64,000 bases of DNA from Brevirhabdus pacifica (GTDB taxonomy: Bacteria; Pseudomonadota; Alphaproteobacteria; Rhodobacterales; Rhodobacteraceae), in contig NZ_PGFI01000011.1 in NCBI RefSeq assembly GCF_002797755.1, forward strand, positions 124,001 to 188,000, written 5' to 3'. The translations under genes were made by a program, and so were the position numbers. Position 1 is the stretch's first letter, and each line of letters begins with the position of its first letter. Below, piece by piece: positions 57,087 through 64,000 of this stretch. The notes under the pieces were generated by a model. That model saw only the letters and a list, made by a program, of their open reading frames with translations. It was not told where the DNA came from and searched no databases.

Positions 57087-57248
57087 TTAGGCGACGGCGA
57101 CGATACCGAGGATAACAAGCAGGAACAGGATCAGCACCAGGCCGATGAGGAACTTCGCCCCGGTCATGGCGGCGCCCGACAAACGGCCAAAGCCCAGAAG
57201 GCCCGCGACAGCGGCGACGACAAGCAGGATGAGTATGAGTTTGATCAT
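57087..57248 (-). CDS. Small DUF1328-type membrane protein
   Basis: 53 aa, starting MIKLILILLVVAAVAGLLGF, with two hydrophobic helices split by RLSGAAMTGAKF. This matches the DUF1328 (UPF0391) family of small membrane proteins of unknown function. AAAGGA lies about 8 bases before the ATG. It sits between rimM and trmD on the same strand. Confidence 0.8.
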   Translation of the reverse strand: MIKLILILLVVAAVAGLLGFGRLSGAAMTGAKFLIGLVLILFLLVILGIVAVA

Positions 57249-57335
57249 GTATCCGGTCCTTTTCTTCGACGGACCGGCAATTCACGGTCCTGTGACATCA
57301 AGGCGCCGGATCGGCAAATGGTTCCCGAGGGCGGT

Positions 57336-57920
57336 TCAGTCCTGCGGGGCCCCCTTCGCGCCAGCCTTCCGGCCCTGCCGCCTGTCGCCCTCGTCGTCGG
57401 GATCCCCGTCGTCCGAGAAAAGGCCCGCCGGCGGGTCGGCGATGATGCGGCCGGCACCCAGGTCGACGGTCGGAACCACCGCCCGGGTGAAGGGCAACAG
57501 CACGGTTTCCCGCTGGCCGGGCACGTGCAGCTCCAGAATGTCGTTGGCGCCGGTCTCCAGCACGGCCTTGACCTTGCCCAGCAGCGCGCCGCCGGTGTCC
57601 AGCACCTCAAGGCCGATCAGGTCGGCGTGGTAGAATTCGTCATCCGGCAGGGCGGGCAGCGCGTCGCGGGGGGCGTAAAGGCGGATGCCCCGCAGGGCGT
57701 CGGCGCCCTCCTTGGTGGTGACACCGCTCAGCCGCGCGGCGAAGCCGGTCTTGACCGGGCGGGTGATCTTCACGTCCCAGCTTTGCTTGCCATCCTCCGA
57801 GCTTAGCGGCCCATAGTCGCCAAGGGCGCCCGGATCGGCGCAGAAGCTTTTCAGCCGCACTTCCCCGCGCACGCCGAAGGCCCCGGCCACCGCGCCCACG
57901 CAAACCCTGTCCTTGCTCAT
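57336..57920 (-). CDS. rimM: 16S rRNA processing protein RimM
   Basis: 194 aa. [21 protein letters not shown] is the RimM N-terminal barrel signature; the PRC-barrel half follows ([14 protein letters not shown] ... [20 protein letters not shown]). It helps the maturation of the 30S head with S19. The C-terminal 25 residues are charged and low in complexity. The start (MSKDRV) is set by alignment. Confidence 0.95.
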   Translation of the reverse strand: MSKDRVCVGAVAGAFGVRGEVRLKSFCADPGALGDYGPLSSEDGKQSWDVKITRPVKTGFAARLSGVTTKEGADALRGIRLYAPRDALPALPDDEFYHADLIGLEVLDTGGALLGKVKAVLETGANDILELHVPGQRETVLLPFTRAVVPTVDLGAGRIIADPPAGLFSDDGDPDDEGDRRQGRKAGAKGAPQD

Positions 57921-57981
57921 CCGCTGATCGTCCCGTTGTCTTGTTTCGCTGTCAGCCCCTGAGGGGGCGGCGGTGCGCCGG

Positions 57982-58641
57982 TCACCGGCGCAGGATTTCC
58001 GAGCTGTCGTCGCGGGTTTCCCAGCCGCGTTCCTCAAGCTCGGGTGTCATCGCCTCTTGGCGGGGCCGGCCGACGCAGAGATAGCCGACCAGCAACCACT
58101 CCCGCGGCACGTCCAGATCGTCGCTCAGCCGCTCGGGGTCAAGCACCGATACCCAGCCGACGCCGACGCCCTCCGCCCGCGCCACCAGCCAGAACTGGGT
58201 GATGGCCGCGACCACGGAATAACGCCGCATCTCGGGCATGGTGCGGGCGCCCAGCCCATGGCCACGCGCCGTTGCCTCATCGCAGAAGATCGCCAGCTGG
58301 TGCGGGGCCTCTTCCATGCCGCTGAGTTTCAGCCCGGCGTAAAGCTCGGCCTGCGCGCCTGAGTAGCCGGCCAGCGCCTCGCGGTTGGCCTGGCGGAAGT
58401 TGTCCAGCGCCGCGGCCCGGGCGGCCGGGCTTTCGACGCTGACGATGCGCCAGGGCTGGGACAGCCCGACCGAGGGGGCCAGGGCAAAGCTTTGCAGGCA
58501 ACGCTCAAGCTTGCCCGGTTCCAGCGGCTCGGGGCTGAAATGGCGCACGTCCCGGCGCCAGCGCAGCAGGTCCTCGAGGCCCGCGCGGAAGGCCGGATCG
58601 AAGGTGGGCACGTGGGCGTCGGTGGGGGCAGGCCGTGTCAT
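57982..58641 (-). CDS. bluB: 5,6-dimethylbenzimidazole synthase BluB
   Basis: 219 aa. BluB breaks down FMN with oxygen to make the lower ligand of vitamin B12. It has the nitroreductase fold: [12 protein letters not shown] near the start, [11 protein letters not shown], and the BluB-like [15 protein letters not shown] and LCVGRP. Other B12 genes are not in the window. The gene ahead overlaps its start by four bases. Confidence 0.9.
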   Translation of the reverse strand: MTRPAPTDAHVPTFDPAFRAGLEDLLRWRRDVRHFSPEPLEPGKLERCLQSFALAPSVGLSQPWRIVSVESPAARAAALDNFRQANREALAGYSGAQAELYAGLKLSGMEEAPHQLAIFCDEATARGHGLGARTMPEMRRYSVVAAITQFWLVARAEGVGVGWVSVLDPERLSDDLDVPREWLLVGYLCVGRPRQEAMTPELEERGWETRDDSSEILRR

Positions 58642-59096
58642 TCGCGGTCACTCCCGGGCAGCATCAGCGCCTCGATCGCGGCAAGATCAGGGGCGCTGAG
58701 CGGCAGCTTTGCGTGTTTCATCAACCCCGGCACGCGCGAGGGGTCGGGCAGCAGCTCCAGCCGGCCCAGGGCGCGCAGGACCGGCACCGGGCGCGCCGCC
58801 TCGACGAAGCTCGCGTCGCGCAGCCAGTGGGTGTCGCCATGCAGGCTGGCCATGCGGGCCGCGTCCGAGGTCACGACCGCCAAGGCGCAGAAGACGGGCA
58901 TCGGGGGGGCGTCGGGAGCTTCGGGCGCGCTGCCGTCGGGGGCCAGGAAGACCACGCGGTCGCCCTTTGCCATGCGCTGCACGTCCAGCTCCATGCCACC
59001 GCGAAAGATGACCGCGCCCATGATCTGTGCCTCGCGGATCCGCGCCTCGGGCAGCACGGCGAGCCATTGGCTCTGCAGGATCGGCTTGGGTTTCAT
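58638..59096 (-). CDS. Hypothetical protein coupled to bluB
   Basis: 152 aa. I do not recognise a domain. IMGAVIFRGGMELDVQRMAKGDRVVFLAPDG suggests a beta-rich part; no signal or membrane segment. It ends in an ATGA overlap with bluB and starts 66 bases after the rpsP terminator, so it forms its own unit with bluB. Confidence 0.6.
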   Translation of the reverse strand: MKPKPILQSQWLAVLPEARIREAQIMGAVIFRGGMELDVQRMAKGDRVVFLAPDGSAPEAPDAPPMPVFCALAVVTSDAARMASLHGDTHWLRDASFVEAARPVPVLRALGRLELLPDPSRVPGLMKHAKLPLSAPDLAAIEALMLPGSDRE

Positions 59097-59152
59097 GGCA
59101 AAGACTCCTACGCCGTGGCGCGTCGCCCCGGGGTGTTGCCATTGTCTTAATC

Positions 59153-59184
59153 AAAAAAAAGCGGCCACCCAAGGGGTGACCGCA
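59153..59184 (-). terminator. Rho-independent terminator of rpsP
   Basis: On the minus strand GCGGTCACCC / GGGTGGCCGC with a three-base loop, then eight T. It separates rpsP from the bluB unit. Confidence 0.9.
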
Positions 59185-59224
59185 TTTGTCGTCATCGCAA
59201 CGGGCCGCGCGGGCCCCGCGCCGA

Positions 59225-59620
59225 TCACTCGGCTGCGGCTTCCTCGGCATCGGCCTCGGGTGCGGCGGTCGCCTCGGCGGCCTCGGCTGCCTTGGCGGCC
59301 TTCTCCTCGGCGCGCTCGGTCGCCTTCTTGCCGGGCTTGGCTTTGTTGGGGTTGTTGCGCTCGGTCTTGTCCTTCAGGCCGGCGGCCTCCAGGAAACGGC
59401 TGACGCGGTCGGTGGGCTGGGCGCCCTGGTCCAGCCAGTACTGAACGCGCTCGACGTCCATCTTGACGCGCTCTTCGCTGTCCTTGGGCAGGAGCGGGTT
59501 GTAGGTGCCCAGCTTCTCCTTGAAGCGGCCGTCGCGGGCCATGCGGCTGTCGGCGGCGACGATGGAATAGTGGGGGCGCTTCTTGGAGCCACCACGGGCG
59601 AGACGGATTTTCATGGACAT
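59225..59620 (-). CDS. rpsP: 30S ribosomal protein S16
   Basis: 131 aa, with [15 protein letters not shown] and [20 protein letters not shown] at the start. The C-terminus is extended by about 45 residues rich in Ala, Glu and Lys, common in alphaproteobacterial S16. AGGAG lies 7 bases before the ATG at 59620; a second ATG two codons in is also possible. Confidence 0.95.
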   Translation of the reverse strand: MSMKIRLARGGSKKRPHYSIVAADSRMARDGRFKEKLGTYNPLLPKDSEERVKMDVERVQYWLDQGAQPTDRVSRFLEAAGLKDKTERNNPNKAKPGKKATERAEEKAAKAAEAAEATAAPEADAEEAAAE

Positions 59621-59689
59621 TAGAGTTCTCCTTGGACTGGCGTATGCGGGCGTCAGCCCGATATTCTGATGGAAAGGTTCTGGGTTCGG

Positions 59690-60007
59690 TTATTTCTGGT
59701 GTTCTTCATGGTGCCGGATGACTTCCTGAATGATGAAATTCAGGAATTTCCGGGCGAAGGCGGGGTCGAGGTCGGCGGCCAGCGCCAGTTCCTCGAGGCG
59801 GGCGATCTGCCGGGCCTCTCGGTCGGGGTCCGAGGGCGGCAGGTCATGCTTGGCCTTGAGCCGTCCGACAGCCTGGGTGTGCTTGAACCGCTCACCCAGG
59901 GTGTAGACGAGGATCGCGTCCAGCCGGTCGATTGAGCCACGGTGATCGCGCAGCAGGTCGGCAGCCAGCGCCACGGGATCGGCCTGGTTCGGATCGCTGT
60001 CGTGCAT
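59690..60007 (-). CDS. Chorismate mutase (AroQ class)
   Basis: 105 aa, all-helical. LRDHRGSIDRLDAILVYTLGERF contains the conserved catalytic Arg region, and KAKHDLPPSDPDREARQIARL the second; FLNFIIQEVIRHH is the last helix. It turns chorismate into prephenate for phenylalanine and tyrosine. TGATG overlap with the lipoprotein gene ahead. Confidence 0.88.
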   Translation of the reverse strand: MHDSDPNQADPVALAADLLRDHRGSIDRLDAILVYTLGERFKHTQAVGRLKAKHDLPPSDPDREARQIARLEELALAADLDPAFARKFLNFIIQEVIRHHEEHQK

Positions 60008-60330
60008 CACACCCCCCCGGGACAGTTGGAAAGGGCGACCCGCACCGTCCCCTCGACCGAGGTGACCTTGGTGCTGGTGGGCTGGATGCCGGTGCAGCGG
60101 GTCGCCTCGGCGGCAGCCTGACGGGCGATGATCTCGGCCTGCGCGGGCGTCAGGGTCATGCCGCTGACGATGGTGACATCGGCGGTCGTCGCGTTGCGGG
60201 TGACCCAGACGGTCATCCCCTCGGCGGCGAAGGCGGTGCGGTTGGGGCCAAGGTCGCTGGTGTCAGCGCCCTGCATCTGACAGGCGCCCAGCAGCAGGGC
60301 CAGGCCCATGGGGATCGCGCGGCGCATCAT
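60007..60330 (-). CDS. Small lipoprotein, unknown
   Basis: 107 aa. The signal ends in a lipobox (LLLGAC), so the mature protein should be lipid-anchored. The rest has a beta-rich look (MTVWVTRN, VRVALSNCPGG) and two further cysteines that may pair. It overlaps ffh ahead by four bases and the chorismate mutase gene after it by one. Confidence 0.7.
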   Translation of the reverse strand: MMRRAIPMGLALLLGACQMQGADTSDLGPNRTAFAAEGMTVWVTRNATTADVTIVSGMTLTPAQAEIIARQAAAEATRCTGIQPTSTKVTSVEGTVRVALSNCPGGV

Positions 60331-61829
60331 TTCTTCTTCCCGAAACCGGACAGGCCGGGGGGCAGGGCCGCGCCGCCAAGACCGCCGCCCATGCCGGGCA
60401 GGCCCGCGGGCATCTGGCCGCCAGCGCCGCCCATCTGGGCCTTCGCGGCCTCGATATCGGCCTGGCTGGGGCCGCCCTTGCCGAACATCTGGCCCAAGGC
60501 GCCGCGCATCATGCCCTTTTTGCCCATTTTTCCCATCTTCTTCATCATGTCCGCCATCTGGCGGTGCATCTTCAGCAGCTTGTTCAGCTCGCTGACCTCA
60601 AGCCCCGCGCCCTTGGCGATGCGCTTCTTGCGGCTGGCCTGAAGGAGCTGCGGGTTGGCGCGTTCCTTCTTGGTCATCGACTGGATCAGGGCGATCTGAC
60701 GTTTCAGCAGGGTATCGTCCATGCCGGCGGCCTCGACCTGCTTGGACATCTTCTTCATGCCCGGCAGCATGCCCATCACGCCTTCCATGCCGCCCAGCTT
60801 CTGCATCTGCTCGATCTGGGACTTCAGGTCGTTCATGTTGAACTGACCCTTCTGGAAGCGCTTCATCATGCGCTCGGCCTGTTCGGCCTCGATCGTCTCC
60901 TGGGCCTTTTCGACCAGGCTGACGATATCGCCCATGCCAAGGATGCGGCCGGCGACCCGCTCGGGGTGGAACTCTTCCAGCGCGTCCAGCTTCTCGCCAA
61001 GGCCGACGAACTTGATCGGCTTGCCGGTGACGGCGCGCATGGAAAGGGCAGCACCGCCGCGGCCGTCGCCGTCCATCCGGGTCAGCACGACGCCCGAGAT
61101 GCCGATGCGGGCGTCGAAATTCTCGGCGGTGTGAACGGCGTCCTGGCCGGTCAGGCCGTCGACGACCAGCATGGTCTCGCGCGGGGAGGTTACGTCGCGG
61201 ACGGCCTCGACCTCGGCCATCAGCGCCTCGTCGATGGAGAGGCGCCCGGCGGTGTCCAGCATGTAGACGTCATAGCCGCCCATCGTCGCCTGCTGCTTGG
61301 CGCGGCGGGCGATCTCGACCGGGGTCTGGCCCTTGACGATGGGCAGGGTGTCGACGCCGACCTGCACGCCCAGAACGGCAAGCTGTTCCATCGCGGCGGG
61401 GCGGTTCACGTCAAGCGAAGCCATCAGCACCCGCTTGCCCGACTTTTCCTTCAGCCGCTTGGCCAGCTTGGCGGTGGTGGTCGTCTTGCCCGAACCCTGC
61501 AGGCCGACCATCAGGATCGGCGCGGGCGGGTTGTCGATCTTCAGCTGACCGGCGGTGTCGCCGTCGCCGGCCAGGACATGGACCAGTTCGTCATGGACGA
61601 TCTTGACGACCTGCTGGCCCGGCGTGACCGAGCGGGTGACTGCCTGGCCGGTGGCCTTTTCCTGGACGGCGGCGACAAAGTCGCGGGCCACGGGAAGCGA
61701 GACGTCGGCCTCCAGCAGCGCCACGCGGACTTCGCGCAGGGCGGTCTTTACATCCTCGTCGCTCAGGGCGCCTTGCTTGCCGAGCTTGTCGAATACACCG
61801 GAGAGGCGTTCGGATAGCGTCTCGAACAT
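60327..61829 (-). CDS. ffh: Signal recognition particle protein Ffh
   Basis: 500 aa. N domain (1-85), GTPase domain with G1 GLQGSGKTTT (109-118) and VDGLTGQDAV, and a methionine-rich M domain (from about 330) that binds 4.5S RNA and signal peptides. The tail after about 455 is Gly/Met-rich and longer than in E. coli. AGGAGGG lies about 8 bases before the ATG at 61829. The 5' leader (61,830-62,000) holds a closed multi-hairpin structure. Confidence 0.97.
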   Translation of the reverse strand: MFETLSERLSGVFDKLGKQGALSDEDVKTALREVRVALLEADVSLPVARDFVAAVQEKATGQAVTRSVTPGQQVVKIVHDELVHVLAGDGDTAGQLKIDNPPAPILMVGLQGSGKTTTTAKLAKRLKEKSGKRVLMASLDVNRPAAMEQLAVLGVQVGVDTLPIVKGQTPVEIARRAKQQATMGGYDVYMLDTAGRLSIDEALMAEVEAVRDVTSPRETMLVVDGLTGQDAVHTAENFDARIGISGVVLTRMDGDGRGGAALSMRAVTGKPIKFVGLGEKLDALEEFHPERVAGRILGMGDIVSLVEKAQETIEAEQAERMMKRFQKGQFNMNDLKSQIEQMQKLGGMEGVMGMLPGMKKMSKQVEAAGMDDTLLKRQIALIQSMTKKERANPQLLQASRKKRIAKGAGLEVSELNKLLKMHRQMADMMKKMGKMGKKGMMRGALGQMFGKGGPSQADIEAAKAQMGGAGGQMPAGLPGMGGGLGGAALPPGLSGFGKKK

Positions 61830-61882
61830 GTTTCGGCCCTCCTTGGCGTGGCGACCGCGATCCTCCGGGCGGAAGGACGGGC

Positions 61883-61974
61883 CCAAATGCGAAATGCACC
61901 CACGGGCGAAACTCGCTGGTGGGTGTCGATCCCCGCTAGACGGGGACCGGAAGCCTGTTCACTTCCGGATTTGG
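61883..61974 (-). ncRNA. Candidate structured RNA in the ffh leader
   Basis: Three consecutive hairpins (61,897-61,925; 61,931-61,945; 61,947-61,968) are enclosed by a closing stem CCAAAT (61,883-61,888) with ATTTGG (61,969-61,974), making a four-way junction 54 bases before the ffh start. The last hairpin stacks directly on the closing stem. I do not recognise it as a known family; it does not look like 4.5S RNA. Confidence 0.45.
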
Positions 61975-62007
61975 CGCTGCTCTACGCGCGGGGGCGGGCA
62001 GAGTCAA

Positions 62008-62032
62008 GCGTCCCGGGGCAGTGCCGGGACGC
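62008..62032. terminator. GC-rich hairpin after azoR
   Basis: Perfect 9-bp stem GCGTCCCGG/CCGGGACGC with a seven-base loop. No T-run, so termination is only likely, not sure. Confidence 0.5.
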
Positions 62033-62106
62033 AGGGACGAAAGGGTGCCGACACGCGAACGCCGCCCCCGGAGGGACGGCGCGTAGCTGTTTGCAGTGGG
62101 CTTGGA

Positions 62107-62694
62107 TCAAGCGGCCAGCGCGGCCACTGCCTCGTTGGCCTTGCGCATGGAGCCCTCGGCGTCGATCGCCAGTTGGTCGGCGGCGACGAACTCGACCTCG
62201 GTGATGCCGATGAAGGCCAGCATGTGCCGGATGTAGCGCCCGGCGAAGTCTATGTCCGAACCGATCTCGGTGCCGCCCGAGGCCAGCGCCACGACCGCAC
62301 GCTTGCCGGTCAGCAGGCCCTGGGGGCCGGTTTCGGTGTAGGCGAAGGTCTCGCCGGCGCGGGCGACCAGATCGATCCAGGCCTTCAGCGCGGCGGGCAC
62401 CGAGAAGTTGTAGACCGGCGCGCCCAGCACGATGACGTCGGCTGCGCGCAGCTCGGCCACCAGCTCGTCGGACAGGGCGAGGGTCTGGGCCTGCTCGGGG
62501 GTGCGCTGCTCGGCGGGGGTGAAGTTGGCGGCGATCCAGTCGCCGTCGATCTGCGGCAGCGGGTTGGCCAGGTCGCGTACGGTAACCTCTGCCTGCCCGA
62601 AGCGGGCGATGATGCTGTCGGTCAGGGCGCGGGTGATCGAACCGTCGGTACGGGCCGAGGCGTCGATGCGCAGGATGCGGGTGGCGTCGGTCAT
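62107..62694 (-). CDS. azoR: FMN-dependent NADH-azoreductase
   Basis: 195 aa. Flavodoxin-like fold of the AzoR family: RIDASARTDGSITRALT at the N-terminus binds the FMN phosphate, APVYNFSVPAALKAWIDLV is the conserved core, and ALASGGTEIG closes the site. It reduces quinones and azo compounds. The LysR regulator is divergent, as often seen for this gene. Confidence 0.9.
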   Translation of the reverse strand: MTDATRILRIDASARTDGSITRALTDSIIARFGQAEVTVRDLANPLPQIDGDWIAANFTPAEQRTPEQAQTLALSDELVAELRAADVIVLGAPVYNFSVPAALKAWIDLVARAGETFAYTETGPQGLLTGKRAVVALASGGTEIGSDIDFAGRYIRHMLAFIGITEVEFVAADQLAIDAEGSMRKANEAVAALAA

Positions 62695-62809
62695 TGATGT
62701 TTCCTTGCGGGTTGGGCCGTCGCGGGGACGGCACGAAGTGGCGGTTTCTCTCTTCCCTCATGTGGCCAGTGGCGGGCGCGGGGCAATCTTCGCGCCTCAA
62801 CAGCGGCTG

Positions 62810-62823
62810 TGCGCAGATGCGCA
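62810..62823. promoter_or_regulatory. TGCGCA repeat in the azoR-lysR space
   Basis: TGCGCA GA TGCGCA, two palindromic half sites in the 269-bp divergent promoter region; a candidate site for the LysR regulator. Confidence 0.3.
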
Positions 62824-62963
62824 GAACCCTAAACTGAGCTGTTCTGCGTGCGCCGGTGCAGGGCGCGAAGGGGGCGCCGCGATTGCCTTTGGCTGGCGAT
62901 TGTGACCCTATCGATCGCAATGGCGGGTGCAGCCCCGCCCGCGGTCCGAGGGGATGCCTGCCG

Positions 62964-63905
62964 ATGCCGATCGACGATTGGGACGAGATCAGAACCGCCT
63001 ACCAGGTTGCGCGGCTGGGCACGGTCAGCGCCGCCGCCGAGGCGCTGGGCGTCCACCATGCCACCGTGATCCGCCATGTCGACGCGCTGGAGGCGCAGCT
63101 GGGCGCGCGCCTGTTTCAGCGCCACGCCCGCGGCTATACCCCGACCGAGGCCGGTCGCGACCTGCTGACCGTCGCCCGCGCCACGGACGAGAACTTCTCG
63201 CAGCTGGCCAATCGCATTCGCGGCCTTGCCGAGACTGTCAGCGGAGAGCTGGTCGTCACCTCGGTGCCGGGGCTGGCACCGTTCCTGTCGCGGGTCTTTG
63301 CCGCCTACCTGGCCGAGCATCCGCAGGTCGACCTGCGCTACCGCTCGGGCGCGCGGGTTTTCCGGCTGGAGTTCGGCGAAGCCCATGTCGCCATCCGCGC
63401 CGGCACCGCCCCGCAGGAGCCCGACAACGTGGTGCAGCCCTTCATGGACCTGCAATTCGGCCTCTTCGCGGCGCCCGCCTACGTCAAGGCCCACGGGCAG
63501 CCCACGGCCGAGACCCTGTCGCAGCATCGCTTCGTGGTCCAGGAAGAGGACAACCGCGCCCCCTTCGCCCAGTGGGTGGCGCAGATCGCGCCGGGCGCGC
63601 GGCAGGTCCTGCACACGACCGACGCCAACGACACGGCCGAGGCGGTGAAGGCGGGCGCGGGCTTGGGCTTCCTGGCGTTGCGGCCCGCGCCCGATCCCGG
63701 CGCCGGGCTGATCCACGTGCCCACGCCCGGGCATGAATTCGTGGCCCAGACCTGGTTGGTGACCCATGTCGACCTGCACCGGACGGTGAAAGTGCAATCC
63801 TTCCTGCGCGCGCTGAAGGCCGCCGCCGCAGAGATGGGGGCCGATGTGGGGGGCGAGCCTGGGGCAGAACCAGAGGCAGGGCCCGGCACCGAAGCCGCGT
63901 CCTGA
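62964..63905 (+). CDS. LysR family transcriptional regulator
   Basis: 313 aa. Winged helix-turn-helix at about 5-65 (RLGTVSAAAEALGVHHATVIRHVDAL), linker, then a substrate-binding-type effector domain (about 90-295). The C-terminal 25 residues are Glu/Gly/Ala-rich. GAGGGGA lies about 9 bases before the ATG at 62964. Probably controls the divergent azoR. The remaining bases to the end of the window show no gene. Confidence 0.9.
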   Translation: MPIDDWDEIRTAYQVARLGTVSAAAEALGVHHATVIRHVDALEAQLGARLFQRHARGYTPTEAGRDLLTVARATDENFSQLANRIRGLAETVSGELVVTSVPGLAPFLSRVFAAYLAEHPQVDLRYRSGARVFRLEFGEAHVAIRAGTAPQEPDNVVQPFMDLQFGLFAAPAYVKAHGQPTAETLSQHRFVVQEEDNRAPFAQWVAQIAPGARQVLHTTDANDTAEAVKAGAGLGFLALRPAPDPGAGLIHVPTPGHEFVAQTWLVTHVDLHRTVKVQSFLRALKAAAAEMGADVGGEPGAEPEAGPGTEAAS

Positions 63906-64000
63906 GGCCCGCGATTATCCTGCGCGGTCCCCGGGGGCGCAGGCCCGTGGCCCTGCCGCCGATCCTTCCGCTATCTGTCTGATTTCCGGGAACCGTCCGG

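Noticed and set aside
61889..61968. 4.5S (SRP) RNA gene before ffh
   Set aside because: The conserved GGAAGCAGC-type core loop and the long single hairpin of 4.5S RNA are missing.

Overview
The window is GC-rich chromosomal DNA of an alphaproteobacterium, most likely a member of the Rhodobacteraceae (Roseobacter-type). This rests on the order 16S - tRNA-Ile - tRNA-Ala - 23S - 5S - tRNA-fMet in the rRNA operon, a MipZ-like division ATPase, BluB, a caspase-like/peptidoglycan-binding protein, the msrP-msrQ pair, a zinc-ribbon DNA polymerase IV, and the clustering of ffh, rpsP, rimM, trmD, rplS and rpmE. No taxonomic search was possible.

Layout. 1-13.0 kb is ordinary core: the end of a phenylacetate-CoA-ligase-like gene, a cysteine-free caspase-like protein, rpmJ, tRNA-Val, an N-formylglutamate amidohydrolase, dinB, pyrF, small proteins, clpB, a DUF302 protein and msrPQ. 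13.3-19.1 kb is a complete rRNA operon ending in tRNA-fMet. 19.07-37.70 kb is accessory DNA made of two integrative elements in tandem at the 3' end of tRNA-fMet. 37.7-47.2 kb is a short-chain amide operon. 47.3-64 kb is again core: an MFS transporter, tRNA-Arg, a sensor kinase, a disulfide oxidoreductase with a TVP38-type membrane protein, an HtrA protease, MipZ, the ribosomal/SRP block, an azoreductase and a divergent LysR regulator.

Element 1 (about 19,072-29,330) is flanked by a 49-bp perfect repeat of the tRNA-fMet 3' part. It has a P4-type tyrosine integrase, an AlpA-like regulator and a TOPRIM-primase/ATPase whose gene contains a cluster of CCCTATAGGG-type palindromes. Its cargo is a four-gene cyclic-nucleotide module: a two-domain class III cyclase, a cyclic-nucleotide-binding four-helix membrane protein, a WYL regulator of the CapW/BrxR type, and an E2-like cysteine-rich protein. 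The promoter of the cyclase arm is overlapped by an inverted repeat. I read this as a Pycsar-like anti-phage system with extra components; it is the best candidate here for an undescribed system.

Element 2 (about 29,315-37,698) is flanked by 28-bp direct repeats. It has a translationally coupled trio (68-aa protein, serine-recombinase-like domain lacking the catalytic serine, full large serine recombinase), a PemK-like pair, an AT-rich DGQHR-domain/HEPN-like pair, and a Mob/Pre-type relaxase. The recombinase gene runs through its own attachment repeat, so its last codons differ between integrated and circular forms.

The amide operon encodes a urea-type ABC transporter, aliphatic amidase AmiE, an AAA+ protein (AmiB-like), the cytoplasmic amide sensor AmiC and the ANTAR antiterminator AmiR. 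The leader before the first gene carries two small six-base-loop hairpins, the second overlapping the 5' arm of a strong terminator: a plausible AmiR target. Two tandem terminators separate amiE from the regulatory genes.
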